DNA of 64,000 nucleotides from Roseomonas populi (GCF_024594815.1 NZ_JANJOU010000008.1:1-64000), one strand, 5' to 3'. Positions 34,327 through 44,190 are shown, numbered from the stretch's first letter. Numbers and translations: made by a program. Notes: generated from the sequence alone by a model not told the origin.

Positions 34327-34770
34327 ATGTACGACCTGAAGCCCTTCGACAGCCTGTCGGTCGGCGACCGCGCGGTGATGACAAAGACCGTCACCGAGGC
34401 GGACGGTGCCCTCTACATCGCGGCCACCGGCGATTTCGGCCCGGTGCACGTGGATGACAGCTACGCGGCCGGTACGCGCTTCGGGCGGCGGCTCGCGCCC
34501 GGGATCATGGTGGCCGGCCTCTGCACCAGCGTCCTCACGGCGGAGCTGGCCGGCACCATCGGTGTCTCCATCGAGGACCGCTTCTGGTTCACCGGGCCGG
34601 TCTTCTACGGCGACACGCTGACGGTGGAGGTGTGGATCGCCGAGAGCCACGCCGACACCCGCACCATCGTGTGGGAGGGCAGCTGCAAAAATGGGGAGGG
34701 GCTTGAGGTGCTGAAGGCCCGCGCCACGCTGAAATACCCCCGCCCCAAGCCCCCGCAGGTGGCCGCATGA
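34327..34770 (+). CDS. MaoC-family enoyl-CoA hydratase
   Basis: A 147-residue MaoC/(R)-specific hydratase. The catalytic pair is Asp36 and His41 in TGDFGPVHVDD, followed by GRRLAPGIMVAGLCTSVLT, the typical substrate helix. It adds water to the enoyl-CoA formed by the upstream dehydrogenase. It is encoded four bases after a hotdog protein that lacks both catalytic residues, and its stop overlaps the next start (ATGA). The two together may make one working hydratase. Confidence 0.88.
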   Translation: MYDLKPFDSLSVGDRAVMTKTVTEADGALYIAATGDFGPVHVDDSYAAGTRFGRRLAPGIMVAGLCTSVLTAELAGTIGVSIEDRFWFTGPVFYGDTLTVEVWIAESHADTRTIVWEGSCKNGEGLEVLKARATLKYPRPKPPQVAA

Positions 34771-35690
34771 ATGCCGAACGCTTCCATGGCATCTACGCCT
34801 CCATCATCCTGCCGATGCAGGCGGATGGAGCGATCGACGAGGCCGGGCTGACGGCCCATGTCCGCGCCGTGATGGCCTGCGAGGGCATGCACGGCCTGCT
34901 CATCAACGGCCATGCCGGCGAGAACGCCTTCCTGACTCGCGACGAACTGCGCCGCGTGGTGCGCCTCTGCCGCGAGGCCGCCGGGACGGCGCCGATCGTG
35001 GCGGGCGTGATGGCGGAGTCCAGCGCCATCGCCGCCGCCCAGGCGGGGGACGCGGCGGCCGAGGGCGCCGATGCCATCATGGTCTTCGCGCCGTATTCCT
35101 GGGGCCTGGGCGTCGATCCCCGCGTGGTGCTGCGCCATCACCAGGCGATCCACGATGCGACCGACCTGCCCCTCTTCCTCTTCCAGGGCCATGTCCGCTC
35201 CGGCGGGCTTCATTTTCCGCCCGCGCTGCTGAAGGAGCTGCTGGGCCTGCCGAAGCTGGTGGGCATCAAGGAGGGAAGCTGGGACTCGGCCGCCTATGAC
35301 GAGACCCGCCGCGTGACGGCGGAGACCCGGCCGGAGGTGGCCGTCATGGCCTCGGGCGACGAGCACCTCTTCGCCTGCTTCCTGGCGGGGTCCGTCGGCA
35401 GCCTCGTCAGCCTCGCGGCCGTGGTGCCGGAACTGGTGGTGGCGCTGGACCGGGCGGTGAAGGCGGAGGACATCCCCGCGGCCCGCGCCCTGCATGAGCG
35501 CCTGGCACCGCTGGCCAAGGCCATTTATGGCACCGCCCCGCCGGGCCTGGCCACTCCGCGCCTCAAGGCCTGCCTCCACATCCTGGGGCGCCTGCCGGTG
35601 CCCGTCTGCCGCGCCCCATTGCCCGTGCTGGAGGCGGTGGAGATGGAAGCGTTGCGCGCCGCCCTGGCCCATGCCGGGGTGGCGCCGTGA
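34767..35690 (+). CDS. DapA-like aldolase/dehydratase (dihydrodipicolinate synthase family)
   Basis: TIM-barrel Schiff-base enzyme of 307 residues. The Schiff-base lysine is Lys168 in LVGIKEGSWD. The usual GTTGE loop is replaced by NGHAGEN (47-53), and the YNxP tyrosine is missing: the strand reads LFLFQGHV. The same two changes occur in the DapA-like protein at 38947. It is therefore probably not a lysine-biosynthetic enzyme but a catabolic aldolase or lyase acting on a pyruvate-type keto acid. It overlaps both neighbours by four bases. Confidence 0.87.
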   Translation: MNAERFHGIYASIILPMQADGAIDEAGLTAHVRAVMACEGMHGLLINGHAGENAFLTRDELRRVVRLCREAAGTAPIVAGVMAESSAIAAAQAGDAAAEGADAIMVFAPYSWGLGVDPRVVLRHHQAIHDATDLPLFLFQGHVRSGGLHFPPALLKELLGLPKLVGIKEGSWDSAAYDETRRVTAETRPEVAVMASGDEHLFACFLAGSVGSLVSLAAVVPELVVALDRAVKAEDIPAARALHERLAPLAKAIYGTAPPGLATPRLKACLHILGRLPVPVCRAPLPVLEAVEMEALRAALAHAGVAP

Positions 35691-35983
35691 GCGGGGCGCC
35701 CTGGCTGCACATCGTCCGCGTGGACGTGGACCCGGCGGTGGAGGAGGAGTTCAACCGCTGGTACGTGGAGAACCACATCCCCGACCTGCTGGGCTGCCCT
35801 GGCTGGCTCTCCGCCCACCGCTACACGGTGGATGATGGCGGCCCCCGCTACGCCGCCGTGTACGAGATCGCCGGCCCGTGGGTCTACGACACGCCGGAAT
35901 TCCACGCGGTGAAGGGATTCATGCACCTCACCCCCCACATCCGGAACTTCCAACGGCAGGTTCTCGCGCCTCTCGGGGCCTGA
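35687..35983 (+). CDS. Small dimeric alpha-beta barrel protein (EthD/DUF4286-like)
   Basis: A 98-residue protein starting at GTG in overlap with the previous stop. It has the pattern HIVRVDVDPAVEEEFNRWYVENHIPDLLGCPGW and a later YAAVYEIAGP strand, typical of small ferredoxin-like dimeric barrel proteins such as EthD or DUF4286. Family members act in ring-modifying or stress-linked catabolic steps, often without a defined role. As last gene of the operon it may have an accessory role in the same pathway. Confidence 0.75.
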   Translation: MSGAPWLHIVRVDVDPAVEEEFNRWYVENHIPDLLGCPGWLSAHRYTVDDGGPRYAAVYEIAGPWVYDTPEFHAVKGFMHLTPHIRNFQRQVLAPLGA

Positions 35984-36034
35984 TCCGGCCCGTTTCCTGC
36001 TACCATCCCCCGGCTCAACCCCGGGGGATGCGGC

Positions 36035-36940
36035 ATGCTGAATCTCCGCCAGCTCGAGATCCTGCGCGCCGTCATGCGGCTGCGCACGACCGTGGGTGCG
36101 GCGCGGGAGATCGGGATGTCCCAGCCCTCGGTTTCCAACGCCATCAAGAACATGGAATCCCACCTGGGCTTCCGCCTGTTCCACCGCGTCAACAACCGCC
36201 TGATCCCCACCGAGGAGGCCACCAGCCTCTTCCTCGATTCCGAGCCCCTGTTCCTGATGTTCCAGGGCATCCGCCAGAAGGCCGGCGACCTCCGCACCAG
36301 CCGCATCGGCCGCGTACGCCTGACCACCACGGCCGAGCTCTCGGAGTCCCTCGTCCCCGCCATCCTCCGCCGCTTCGTCCCGCATCACCCGGGGGTGGCC
36401 ATCTCCATCGAGACGCGGCCGATGATCGAGATGCTGGACGCGCTGGAGGCCGGGATCACCCACCTGGGCCTCGTCATGGAGCCCGATCCCCGCCCGGGCA
36501 TCGAAACCCGCCCCTTGCGCCAGTTCGACATGGCCTGCGTCCTTCCAAAGGGCAGCCCGCTGGTGGCCCTGCCCTTCGTCACTCCCCAGGACCTTCAGGA
36601 CATTACCCTCATCGCCGCCCCGGCCGGCAGCCGCGTGCACAACCTGGTCGCGGACGCCTTCCGCCGGGCCAAGCAGCCCTTCGCGCCCTCCATTGAGGTG
36701 CGCTTCATGAACACCGGTGTCAGCCTGGTGGAGCAGGGCATCGGCGCCACGGTGGTGGATCCCCTGACTGCCGCTGCCGGCGCCGCGGAGCGCATTGCCA
36801 TCCGCCCCTTCCGGCCCGCCATCCCCATCACCGTCCACGCAGCCCTCGCGCGGGACAAGCCGCCCTCGCGCCTCGTGCAGTCCTTCCTGCGGCACGCGGG
36901 GGAGGCGGTGCGGGAGGCATTCCCGGAAGTGCCGGCCTGA
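36035..36940 (+). CDS. LysR-family transcriptional regulator
   Basis: A 301-residue LysR regulator. The helix-turn-helix domain is at about 1-60 (LNLRQLEILRAVMRLRTTVGAAREIGMSQPSVSNAIKNME). The effector domain follows (VRLTTTAELSESLVPAILRRF...). It is on the same strand as the preceding catabolic operon, 51 bases after it, and 187 bases before a periplasmic binding protein gene. Because it is not divergent from either, its target could be either one. Confidence 0.9.
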   Translation: MLNLRQLEILRAVMRLRTTVGAAREIGMSQPSVSNAIKNMESHLGFRLFHRVNNRLIPTEEATSLFLDSEPLFLMFQGIRQKAGDLRTSRIGRVRLTTTAELSESLVPAILRRFVPHHPGVAISIETRPMIEMLDALEAGITHLGLVMEPDPRPGIETRPLRQFDMACVLPKGSPLVALPFVTPQDLQDITLIAAPAGSRVHNLVADAFRRAKQPFAPSIEVRFMNTGVSLVEQGIGATVVDPLTAAAGAAERIAIRPFRPAIPITVHAALARDKPPSRLVQSFLRHAGEAVREAFPEVPA

Positions 36941-37127
36941 GGGCGTGCGGGCCACGGGAGAGGGACGCCCTGCCTGGCCCACCCTATTCACGCAGCGCTT
37001 AGTCGCGCCCTGTGTTCTGATAACGCATTGTCTTCGGCGCGCGGCAGCATGGGCCCAGACTTGCATCCGCCCCAGGCCACGGCGTGGCGCCTACCCGGCC
37101 ACGGCGCGACGAACCGGAGACCCGACG

Positions 37128-37988
37128 ATGCGACACCGCACGCGACTGAAGCTAGCGCTCGCCCTCCTCGCCGCCCCCTTGCTGCCCTTTGCCAGCGATG
37201 CGGCGCATGCCCAGGCCTGCACGCCCGTGGCGCAGGTCCAGCCGGGCCAGCTCGTCACCCCCGGCAAGCTGCAGCTGGCCATCAACCCCACCCTGCCGCC
37301 GCAGCAGTTCGTGGACAGCAAGGGCGAGCTGCAGGGCATCAACATCGAGCTGGGGCAGGAGATCGCGAAGCGCCTCTGCCTGGAGCTGCAGTTCATCCGC
37401 ATGGACTTCCCGCCGATGATCCCGGCGCTGCAGGCCGGGCGGTTCGACGGCATCCACACCGCGATGTTCTGGACCGAGGAGCGGTCGAAGGTCGCCTACA
37501 TGGTGCCTTACGCGCTGCAGGCGATCAGCGTCGGCCTGCCGCCCAACAGCAGCCTGCAGGTGAACAGCCCGGACGATCTCTCCGGCAAGGCCGTGGTGAT
37601 CGAGGTGAACACCTACCAGGAGCGGTGGCTGCGCGCGGTCAGCGACGACCTGGTGCGCCGCGGCAAGCCGCCCATTACGATCCGCGGCTTCACCACGGCG
37701 ACCGAGGCGATGACCGCGCTGCGCGCCGGCCAGGGCGATGCCGCCGCGCTGCTGGACTACATGGCCGTAGACATGACGAAGCGGAACATGATCCGCACCG
37801 TGCTGTTCCGCCTGGGCGGCGCGCCGAGCGCGATGGCGTTCCGCCAGCGGCCCGTGGCGGAAGCCGTGGCCGCCGCGCTGGAGGCCATGAGGAAGGACGG
37901 CACCTACGGCGCGCTGTTCGAGCGCTATGGGCTGACGCCGCAGCCGGCTGACCAGCCCTTCGCCATCCGTGGCCCCGGCCCGGGCTGA
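37128..37988 (+). CDS. ABC transporter periplasmic binding protein, family 3
   Basis: A 286-residue amino-acid-type solute-binding protein (SBP_bac_3). The signal peptide is residues 1-29 (ending AHAQA). The mature protein has QLAINPTLPPQQF at 49-61, FPPMIPALQAGRFD and MFWTEERSKVAYMVPYA. GGAGA lies eight bases before the ATG. It shares the 18-residue block NPTLPPQQFVDSKGELQG with the binding protein at 44762. No permease or ATPase gene follows. A strong hairpin terminator ends the transcript, so it is monocistronic or coupled only to the LysR gene. Confidence 0.9.
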   Translation: MRHRTRLKLALALLAAPLLPFASDAAHAQACTPVAQVQPGQLVTPGKLQLAINPTLPPQQFVDSKGELQGINIELGQEIAKRLCLELQFIRMDFPPMIPALQAGRFDGIHTAMFWTEERSKVAYMVPYALQAISVGLPPNSSLQVNSPDDLSGKAVVIEVNTYQERWLRAVSDDLVRRGKPPITIRGFTTATEAMTALRAGQGDAAALLDYMAVDMTKRNMIRTVLFRLGGAPSAMAFRQRPVAEAVAAALEAMRKDGTYGALFERYGLTPQPADQPFAIRGPGPG

Positions 37989-37995
37989 GGCCGAC

Positions 37996-38022
37996 CGGCC
38001 GGGCGGCGTGACCGCCCGGCCG
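37996..38022. terminator. Bidirectional hairpin terminator
   Basis: A perfect 11-bp stem (CGGCCGGGCGG / CCGCCCGGCCG) with a CGTGA loop lies between the convergent family-3 binding protein and DapA-like genes. A C/T-rich run follows on the plus strand, but it is not a clean T-tract. Confidence 0.7.
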
Positions 38023-38040
38023 CTTCCCTCATCGCTTCTC

Positions 38041-38934
38041 TCAGGCGGCCTGGCGAAAGGCCAGGTCCAGCGTCCGCACAATGTCCCGCGCCATCGCGTC
38101 GCGCTCGGCCGGCAGCGGCAGGCGTGGCGGGCGCGGGTTGCCGACGGGGAAGCCCATGTGCCGCAGCAGCGCCTTGCTGCCAGCCACGTAGTACTGGCCG
38201 CCCACGAACTCGATCAGCGGCAGGTAGCGCAGGTAGAGGTCGCGCGCCTCGCGGATCTTCTCCTCGTCGGCCACCAGCTCGAACAGGCGGGCCAGCGGGC
38301 CGGGCGCGATGTTGGAGGCCACGGCCACCCAGCCCTGCGCGCCCTCCACGAAGGATTCGAAGCCGAGGATGCCGCCGAACACCGTCATCTTGTCGCCGCA
38401 GAGCCGGATGATGTCGCGCACCCGCGTCACCTCGAGCGTGGACTCCTTGATGTAGAGGCAGTTCGGGACCTCGGCGATGCGTGCGACGAGCTGCGGGTTC
38501 AGGTCCACGTTGGCGGTGGCCGGGTTGTTGTAGACCATGATGGGGATGCCGATGGCGTCGCCGATGGTCTTGTAGTGATGGACCAGCTCGTCATCCGTCG
38601 GCGTGGAGTAGAAGGGTGGGATGATCATCACGCCGTCCGCGCCCAGGGCTTCCGCGCGGCGGCTGAGGCGGACGGACTGGCGCGTGTCCTCCGCGCCCGT
38701 GCCGATGAGGACGGGCACGCGGCCGGCAGCCTGGCGGATCACCGTCTCCGCCACCGCGATGTGCTCGTCATCCGAGAGGGAGAGGAACTCGCCGGTGGAG
38801 CCCAGCGGGATCAGGCCGTGGATGCCCTGCTCGATCTGCCATTCCACGAAGCGGCGCAGGGCCGGCAGGTCCAGCTCTCCCTTCTCGTCGAAGGGCGTGA
38901 TCATGACGGTGTAGGTGCCGCGAAAGGTTTTCAT
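38041..38934 (-). CDS. DapA-family enzyme with canonical active site
   Basis: A 297-residue dihydrodipicolinate synthase/N-acetylneuraminate lyase family protein. It has the full set of motifs: GSTGE at 45-49, Tyr135 in YNNP and the Schiff-base Lys163 in YIKES. It therefore has the classical mechanism, but the genomic context is catabolic, and enzymes of this type also act as keto-deoxy sugar-acid aldolases or dehydratases. It lies 12 bases downstream of a DapA-like gene with a changed active site. Both are driven from the operator-bearing divergent region facing LacI. Confidence 0.9.
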   Translation of the reverse strand: MKTFRGTYTVMITPFDEKGELDLPALRRFVEWQIEQGIHGLIPLGSTGEFLSLSDDEHIAVAETVIRQAAGRVPVLIGTGAEDTRQSVRLSRRAEALGADGVMIIPPFYSTPTDDELVHHYKTIGDAIGIPIMVYNNPATANVDLNPQLVARIAEVPNCLYIKESTLEVTRVRDIIRLCGDKMTVFGGILGFESFVEGAQGWVAVASNIAPGPLARLFELVADEEKIREARDLYLRYLPLIEFVGGQYYVAGSKALLRHMGFPVGNPRPPRLPLPAERDAMARDIVRTLDLAFRQAA

Positions 38935-38946
38935 TGTTCTCGGTCC

Positions 38947-39894
38947 TCAGGCCGCCATCTCGGCGGCGGGGAGCAGGCCGGCGGCGATCAGGGCGCGGCG
39001 GATCTCCTCCCGCTCCCCGGCCTCGATCGGCAACAGCGGCGCGCGGGGCGCCGGGTTGGGCATCAGCCCCATCAGGTTCAGGGCGGTCTTCATGCGGTTG
39101 TGCATGTCCAGCGCCGGGCGGCGATAGAACACGCGCACCAGCGGGCGCAGGCGATCATTCGCGCGCCGGGCGGCAGCGAAATCGCCGCGCGCGGCCGCCT
39201 CGTGCATCTCGGCCAGGATGCTGGACGCCACGCTGCCGATGCCGGAGAGGATGCCGTCTCCGCCCAGGGAAAGGGAGGCGAGGAGCCAGGAGTTGTTGCT
39301 CGTCAGCATGCTGACCTTGCGGCCGCAGGCCTTCAGCACCTCCAGGTTGTCCTCGTAGGAGGCGACGAGGTCGCTGCCCTCCTTCACCGCGATGATGGAG
39401 GGCACCTCGCGCAGCAGCCGCGCCAGCAGATCCGGCGTGTAGCCGAGGCCGGAGGGGCGGGAGAGCTGGAACAGCACGATCGGCAGCGCCGCGGCTTCGG
39501 CAACGGCCTGGAAGAAGCGCAGCACCATCTCCGGCCGCGCCTCCGCGCCGCCAGCGAAGAGCAGGGGCGGGAAGAGCAGGATCGCGTCCGCCCCGGCCTC
39601 CTTCGCGTCGCGCGCCAGGTCGCAGGCGGCACGCGGGTCCTCCGCCACGATGCCGGCCACCACGCCCGTCGCCTCGCCCGCCACCTCGCGCGCGACCTGC
39701 ACCACGCGCTTCCGTTCCGCGCGATCCAGCGAACTTGTCTCGCCGGCATGGCCGTTCACCACCAACGCGCGCACGCCCGGCGTGGCGGCCAGGTGCCGCA
39801 GATGGGCCCGCAGCGCCGCCTCGTCGATGGCGCCGTCCCGGTCGAAGGGGGTGAGGGAGGCGGGCCAGATGCCGCCGATGCCGGTCAGGTCCAA
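38947..39894 (-). CDS. DapA-like protein with altered active site
   Basis: A 315-residue TIM-barrel protein of the DapA family. Lys171 (AVKEGSD) is the expected Schiff-base lysine. The GTTGE loop reads NGHAGET (47-53), and the tyrosine strand reads VLFQLSRPSG, with Phe142/Gln143 in the place of the catalytic Tyr. The TTG at 39894 is chosen: GAAGGGA lies six bases upstream and it matches the family N-terminus. An ATG at 39936 would extend translation through a perfect LacI-type operator, making it unlikely. It is probably the first gene of a two-gene LacI-controlled unit. Confidence 0.85.
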   Translation of the reverse strand: MDLTGIGGIWPASLTPFDRDGAIDEAALRAHLRHLAATPGVRALVVNGHAGETSSLDRAERKRVVQVAREVAGEATGVVAGIVAEDPRAACDLARDAKEAGADAILLFPPLLFAGGAEARPEMVLRFFQAVAEAAALPIVLFQLSRPSGLGYTPDLLARLLREVPSIIAVKEGSDLVASYEDNLEVLKACGRKVSMLTSNNSWLLASLSLGGDGILSGIGSVASSILAEMHEAAARGDFAAARRANDRLRPLVRVFYRRPALDMHNRMKTALNLMGLMPNPAPRAPLLPIEAGEREEIRRALIAAGLLPAAEMAA

Positions 39895-39914
39895 GGGAAA
39901 TCCCTTCGCAAGTG

Positions 39915-39930
39915 CCGCAAACGTTTGCGG
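39915..39930. promoter_or_regulatory. LacI-type operator, copy 1
   Basis: Perfect 16-bp palindrome CCGCAAACGTTTGCGG with a central CG, the hallmark of LacI/GalR-family operators. It lies just upstream of the ribosome-binding site of the DapA-like gene. It is identical to the copy 91 bp away. Confidence 0.85.
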
Positions 39931-40005
39931 ATGCACTAAAACGGATCAGAAGCCGCCAAGTCAAAGGAAGTTTTGGGTTTCGGTGCCCAAAATTGGGGCT
40001 TGCTT

Positions 40006-40021
40006 CCGCAAACGTTTGCGG
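40006..40021. promoter_or_regulatory. LacI-type operator, copy 2
   Basis: The same 16-bp palindrome CCGCAAACGTTTGCGG, here extended to a perfect 18-bp TCCGCAAACGTTTGCGGA (40005-40022). It ends 14 bases before the ATG of the LacI-family gene, so repressor binding would block its transcription. Another inverted repeat, TTTTGGG-N8-CCCAAAA, lies between the two operators. Confidence 0.88.
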
Positions 40022-40035
40022 AGCATGGTCGGTGC

Positions 40036-41055
40036 ATGCAGACGACGGTGACGCTTCGAGACGTCGCGCGGGCCGCCAAGGTGTCGGTCAGCACGGCTTC
40101 GCGCGCCCTGGCCGGCGGCGGGCTGACGAGCAAGAGCACGGAGGCGCGGCTGCAGCGCATTGCGGCGGAGCTGGGCTACCGCCCTAACACCCTCGCCCGC
40201 GGGCTGAAGACGCGCTCCACGCGGCTCGTCGGGCTGGTAGTGCACAACCTCACCAACGCCTCCTTCCGCGTGCTGGCGGAGGTGGTGCAGCGTCGCCTCC
40301 GCGCCGAGGGGTATCAGGCGCTGCTCTGCATCACCGCCGATGATCCCGAGCAGGAGGCGGAAACGATCGAGACGCTGGCCGACCAGCGCGTCGATGGCCT
40401 GATCATCTGCCCCACCGGCCATAACGGCGCCCTCCTCGCCTCGCTGGACGCGAGCGGCACGCCCGTGACCTGCGTCGTGCGCCGCGACGAGACGGTGGAG
40501 TTGGAAACCGTGCTGGCCGCGGATCCGGAGGGCGCCTATGCCGGCACGCGGCACCTGCTGGAGCTCGGACATCGCCGGATCGGCCTGATCGTCGGCCGGC
40601 AGGAGACGACCTCGGGCCGCGAGCGCCTTTCCGGCTATCGCCGCGCGCTGGAGGAAGCGGGGATCGCCTTCGATCCCACCCTCGTCCATGCCGGGCGCTA
40701 CGAGCCGGAGACCGGGCTTGCCGGTTGCCGGCAACTGCTGGACCGGGACGACCGGCCGACCGCGCTGTTCGCCGCCAACCACGAATCCGCGCTCGGCGTG
40801 CTGCGCGGGCTGGCAGAACGCAACATTGCATTGCCCGACGACATCTCCCTCCTCTGCTACGAGGACGTACCGGGCTTCGCCTGGCAGCGTCCCGCCATCA
40901 GCGTGGTGGACAGCGGCGCCAACGCCATGGCCGAACTGGCCGCCGATCGCCTGCTGCAGCGCCTTCGCCCGAATGCAGCCCCATCCGCCGCCGGCGAGTA
41001 CCGTATCGGCGCGCGACTGATCCAACGCCAATCCGTTCGTCCGGTGGCCCACTGA
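40036..41055 (+). CDS. LacI-family transcriptional repressor
   Basis: A 339-residue LacI/GalR regulator. The helix-turn-helix is TLRDVARAAKVSVSTASRALAG at about 6-27, followed by a hinge region with RPNTLARGLKT and a periplasmic-binding-protein-like effector domain (TRLVGLVVHNLTNASFRVLAEVV...). The ATG at 40036 begins the HTH; no strong ribosome-binding site is visible. Two identical palindromes flank the divergent promoter region and almost certainly are its operators. It heads an operon with a tautomerase, acyl-CoA dehydrogenase, CoA-transferase and MaoC hydratase, and faces two DapA-like genes. Confidence 0.92.
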   Translation: MQTTVTLRDVARAAKVSVSTASRALAGGGLTSKSTEARLQRIAAELGYRPNTLARGLKTRSTRLVGLVVHNLTNASFRVLAEVVQRRLRAEGYQALLCITADDPEQEAETIETLADQRVDGLIICPTGHNGALLASLDASGTPVTCVVRRDETVELETVLAADPEGAYAGTRHLLELGHRRIGLIVGRQETTSGRERLSGYRRALEEAGIAFDPTLVHAGRYEPETGLAGCRQLLDRDDRPTALFAANHESALGVLRGLAERNIALPDDISLLCYEDVPGFAWQRPAISVVDSGANAMAELAADRLLQRLRPNAAPSAAGEYRIGARLIQRQSVRPVAH

Positions 41056-41432
41056 TGCCCTATATCGAAATCCTCGCCCCGCCTCTCCCGGCCGAGCGCC
41101 GCCAGAAGGTGGCCACCGCAGTCACCGACGGCATCTGCGACGCCTTCTCCGTCGGCCCGGAGACGGTGACGATCTACTTCCTGGACGTTGCCTCGGGCGC
41201 CTACGCCCATGCGGGGGTGATGGGTGCGCTGCCGGAGGAGCAGCGCATCTTTGTCAAGGTGCACGCCTATCGCCGCGACATCCCGGAGCGCCGCAAGGCC
41301 GCTGCCATCACGGGACCGCTCGCCGAGATCTACGGCACCACTGCCAAGGCCCTCGCCGTTTATTTCTTCGACCGCGCGAAGGACGAGGTGGCCCATGCCG
41401 GCCTCCTCTCCTCCGACGCCGAACCCGCCTGA
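41055..41432 (+). CDS. Tandem 4-oxalocrotonate-tautomerase-like protein
   Basis: A 125-residue protein made of two similar 4-OT-like halves. The N-terminus MPYIEI exposes the catalytic Pro1 after Met removal. The first half ends YFLDVASGAYAHAGVM, and the second repeats the pattern YFFDRAKDEVAHAGLL (AHAG at 51-54 and 113-116), but the second half lacks an N-terminal Pro. The ATG overlaps the LacI stop by one base. Enzymes of this group isomerise keto-enol acids, which fits a LacI-controlled acid pathway. Confidence 0.82.
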   Translation: MPYIEILAPPLPAERRQKVATAVTDGICDAFSVGPETVTIYFLDVASGAYAHAGVMGALPEEQRIFVKVHAYRRDIPERRKAAAITGPLAEIYGTTAKALAVYFFDRAKDEVAHAGLLSSDAEPA

Positions 41433-41440
41433 GATCGCCG

Positions 41441-42582
<1,142 letters not shown>

Positions 42583-42583
<1 letters not shown>

Positions 42584-44190
42584 TGGGTGCCACCGCCCCG
42601 CGCCACATCTCGGCCGACGAGGCCGCCGCTCTGGTGAAGGATGGCGACTTCGTCATCGTCGGCGGCAATGGCGGCACCGGCACGCCGGAGGCGCTGATCG
42701 AGGCGGTGGAGCGCCGCTTCCTGGCCGGGCAGGGCCCGCATGACCTGACGCTGTTCCACGTCACGGGCATCGGCGCCATCCACGAGCACGGGATGTGCCA
42801 TTTCGGTCACCAGGGCCTCGTGCGCCGCGTGATTGGCGGCCATTACGGGCTGCAGGTGCCCTTCATGGCCCTGATCGATGGCAACCACATCGAGGCCTAC
42901 AACTTCCCCCAGGGCGTGATGACCGGGCTGTGCCGCGCAATGGCCTCCGGCCAGCCCGGCATCCTCACCCATGTCGGGCTCGAGACTTACATGGACCCGC
43001 GCCAGGGCACGGCCGAGAGCGGCGGGCGCATGAACGCGCGCACGACCGAGCAGCTGGTGGACCATGTCCGGCTGCTGGACCGTGACTGGCTCTTCTACCG
43101 CGTCCCCGGCGCCCCGCGCATCGCCCTCATCCGCGGCACCACGGCGGACGAGGACGGCTACGTGACGATGGAGCACGAGGCGACGACGCGGGAGGACCTC
43201 TCCATCGCGCAGGCCGTGCACAATGCCGGCGGCACGGTGATCTGCCAGGTGAAGCGCCTCGCCCGCCGCGGCAGCCTCAACCCGCATATGGTGAAGATCC
43301 CCGGCTTCCTCATCGACTACATCGTGGTCGAGCCGGAGCAGATGCAGACCTTCGGCACGGTCTACGATCCCAGCCGAAGCGGCGAGACGCGCGTCCCCAC
43401 CTCCTCCATCCTGCCCGACCCGATGAGCGAGCGCCGCGTCATGGCCCGCCGCGCCGCGCTGGAACTGCGCCCGGGCGATGTGGTGAACCTCGGCGTCGGC
43501 GTTTCCGCCATGATTCCGAACGTGGCGGCGGAGGAGGGGATCGAGGACCTGATCACCCTTACCGTGGAAGCCGGCGTGATCGGCGGCGTGCCCGGCCATG
43601 CCCGCGAATTCGGCACGGCGGTGAATCCGCGCGCCATCATCGACCAGGGCTACCAGTTCGACTTCTACGACGGCGGCGGCCTCTCCGCGGCTTTCCTCTC
43701 CTTCGCGGAGGTGGACCCGCAGGGCAACGTGAACGTCACGAAGTTCGGCAACCGCTTCGCCGGATCGGGTGGCTTCATCGACATCACCCAGAACACGCGC
43801 CGCCTGGTGTTCAGCGGCACGATGACGGGCGGCGGCCTGAAAATCGGCCTCTCCGATGGCGGCATCGCCATCCGCCAGGAAGGGCAGATGAAGAAATTCG
43901 TGCCCGCCGTGGAGCAGATCAGCTTCAGTGGCCACTTGGCGCGGGAAAAGGGCCAGGAGGTCACCTTCGTGACCGAGCGCGCGGTCTTCCAGTTGGAGAA
44001 GGAGGGCGTTGTGCTGACGGAAGTCGCCCCCGGCGCCCGGATGCAGGAGGACGTGCTGGATCAGATGGGCTTCCAGCCCCTGGTCAGCCCCGCCGTGAAG
44101 CCGATGGACGCCCGCCTGTTCCGCCCTGGCCCCATGGCGCTGCGGGACGAGTTCCTGATGAAGGCAGCACGCCCGAGGCACGCCGCATGA
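42583..44190 (+). CDS. Class I acyl-CoA:acetate/3-ketoacid CoA-transferase (fused subunits)
   Basis: A 535-residue protein in which the alpha and beta halves of a family I CoA-transferase are joined. The alpha half has DFVIVGGNGGTGTPEALIEAVERRF and ALIDGNHIEAYNFPQGVM. The beta half has RAALELRPGDVVNLGVGVSAMIPN, then TVEAGVIGG with the expected catalytic Glu and GGSGGFIDITQ-type motifs near the end. It forms a glutamyl-CoA intermediate during transfer. It overlaps the MaoC start by four bases and activates the acid used by the upstream dehydrogenase. Confidence 0.9.

Noticed and set aside
39895-39936. ATG at 39936 as start of the DapA-like gene
   Set aside because: It would make a LacI operator part of the coding sequence and adds residues not found in the family; a TTG at 39894 with a good ribosome-binding site fits better.
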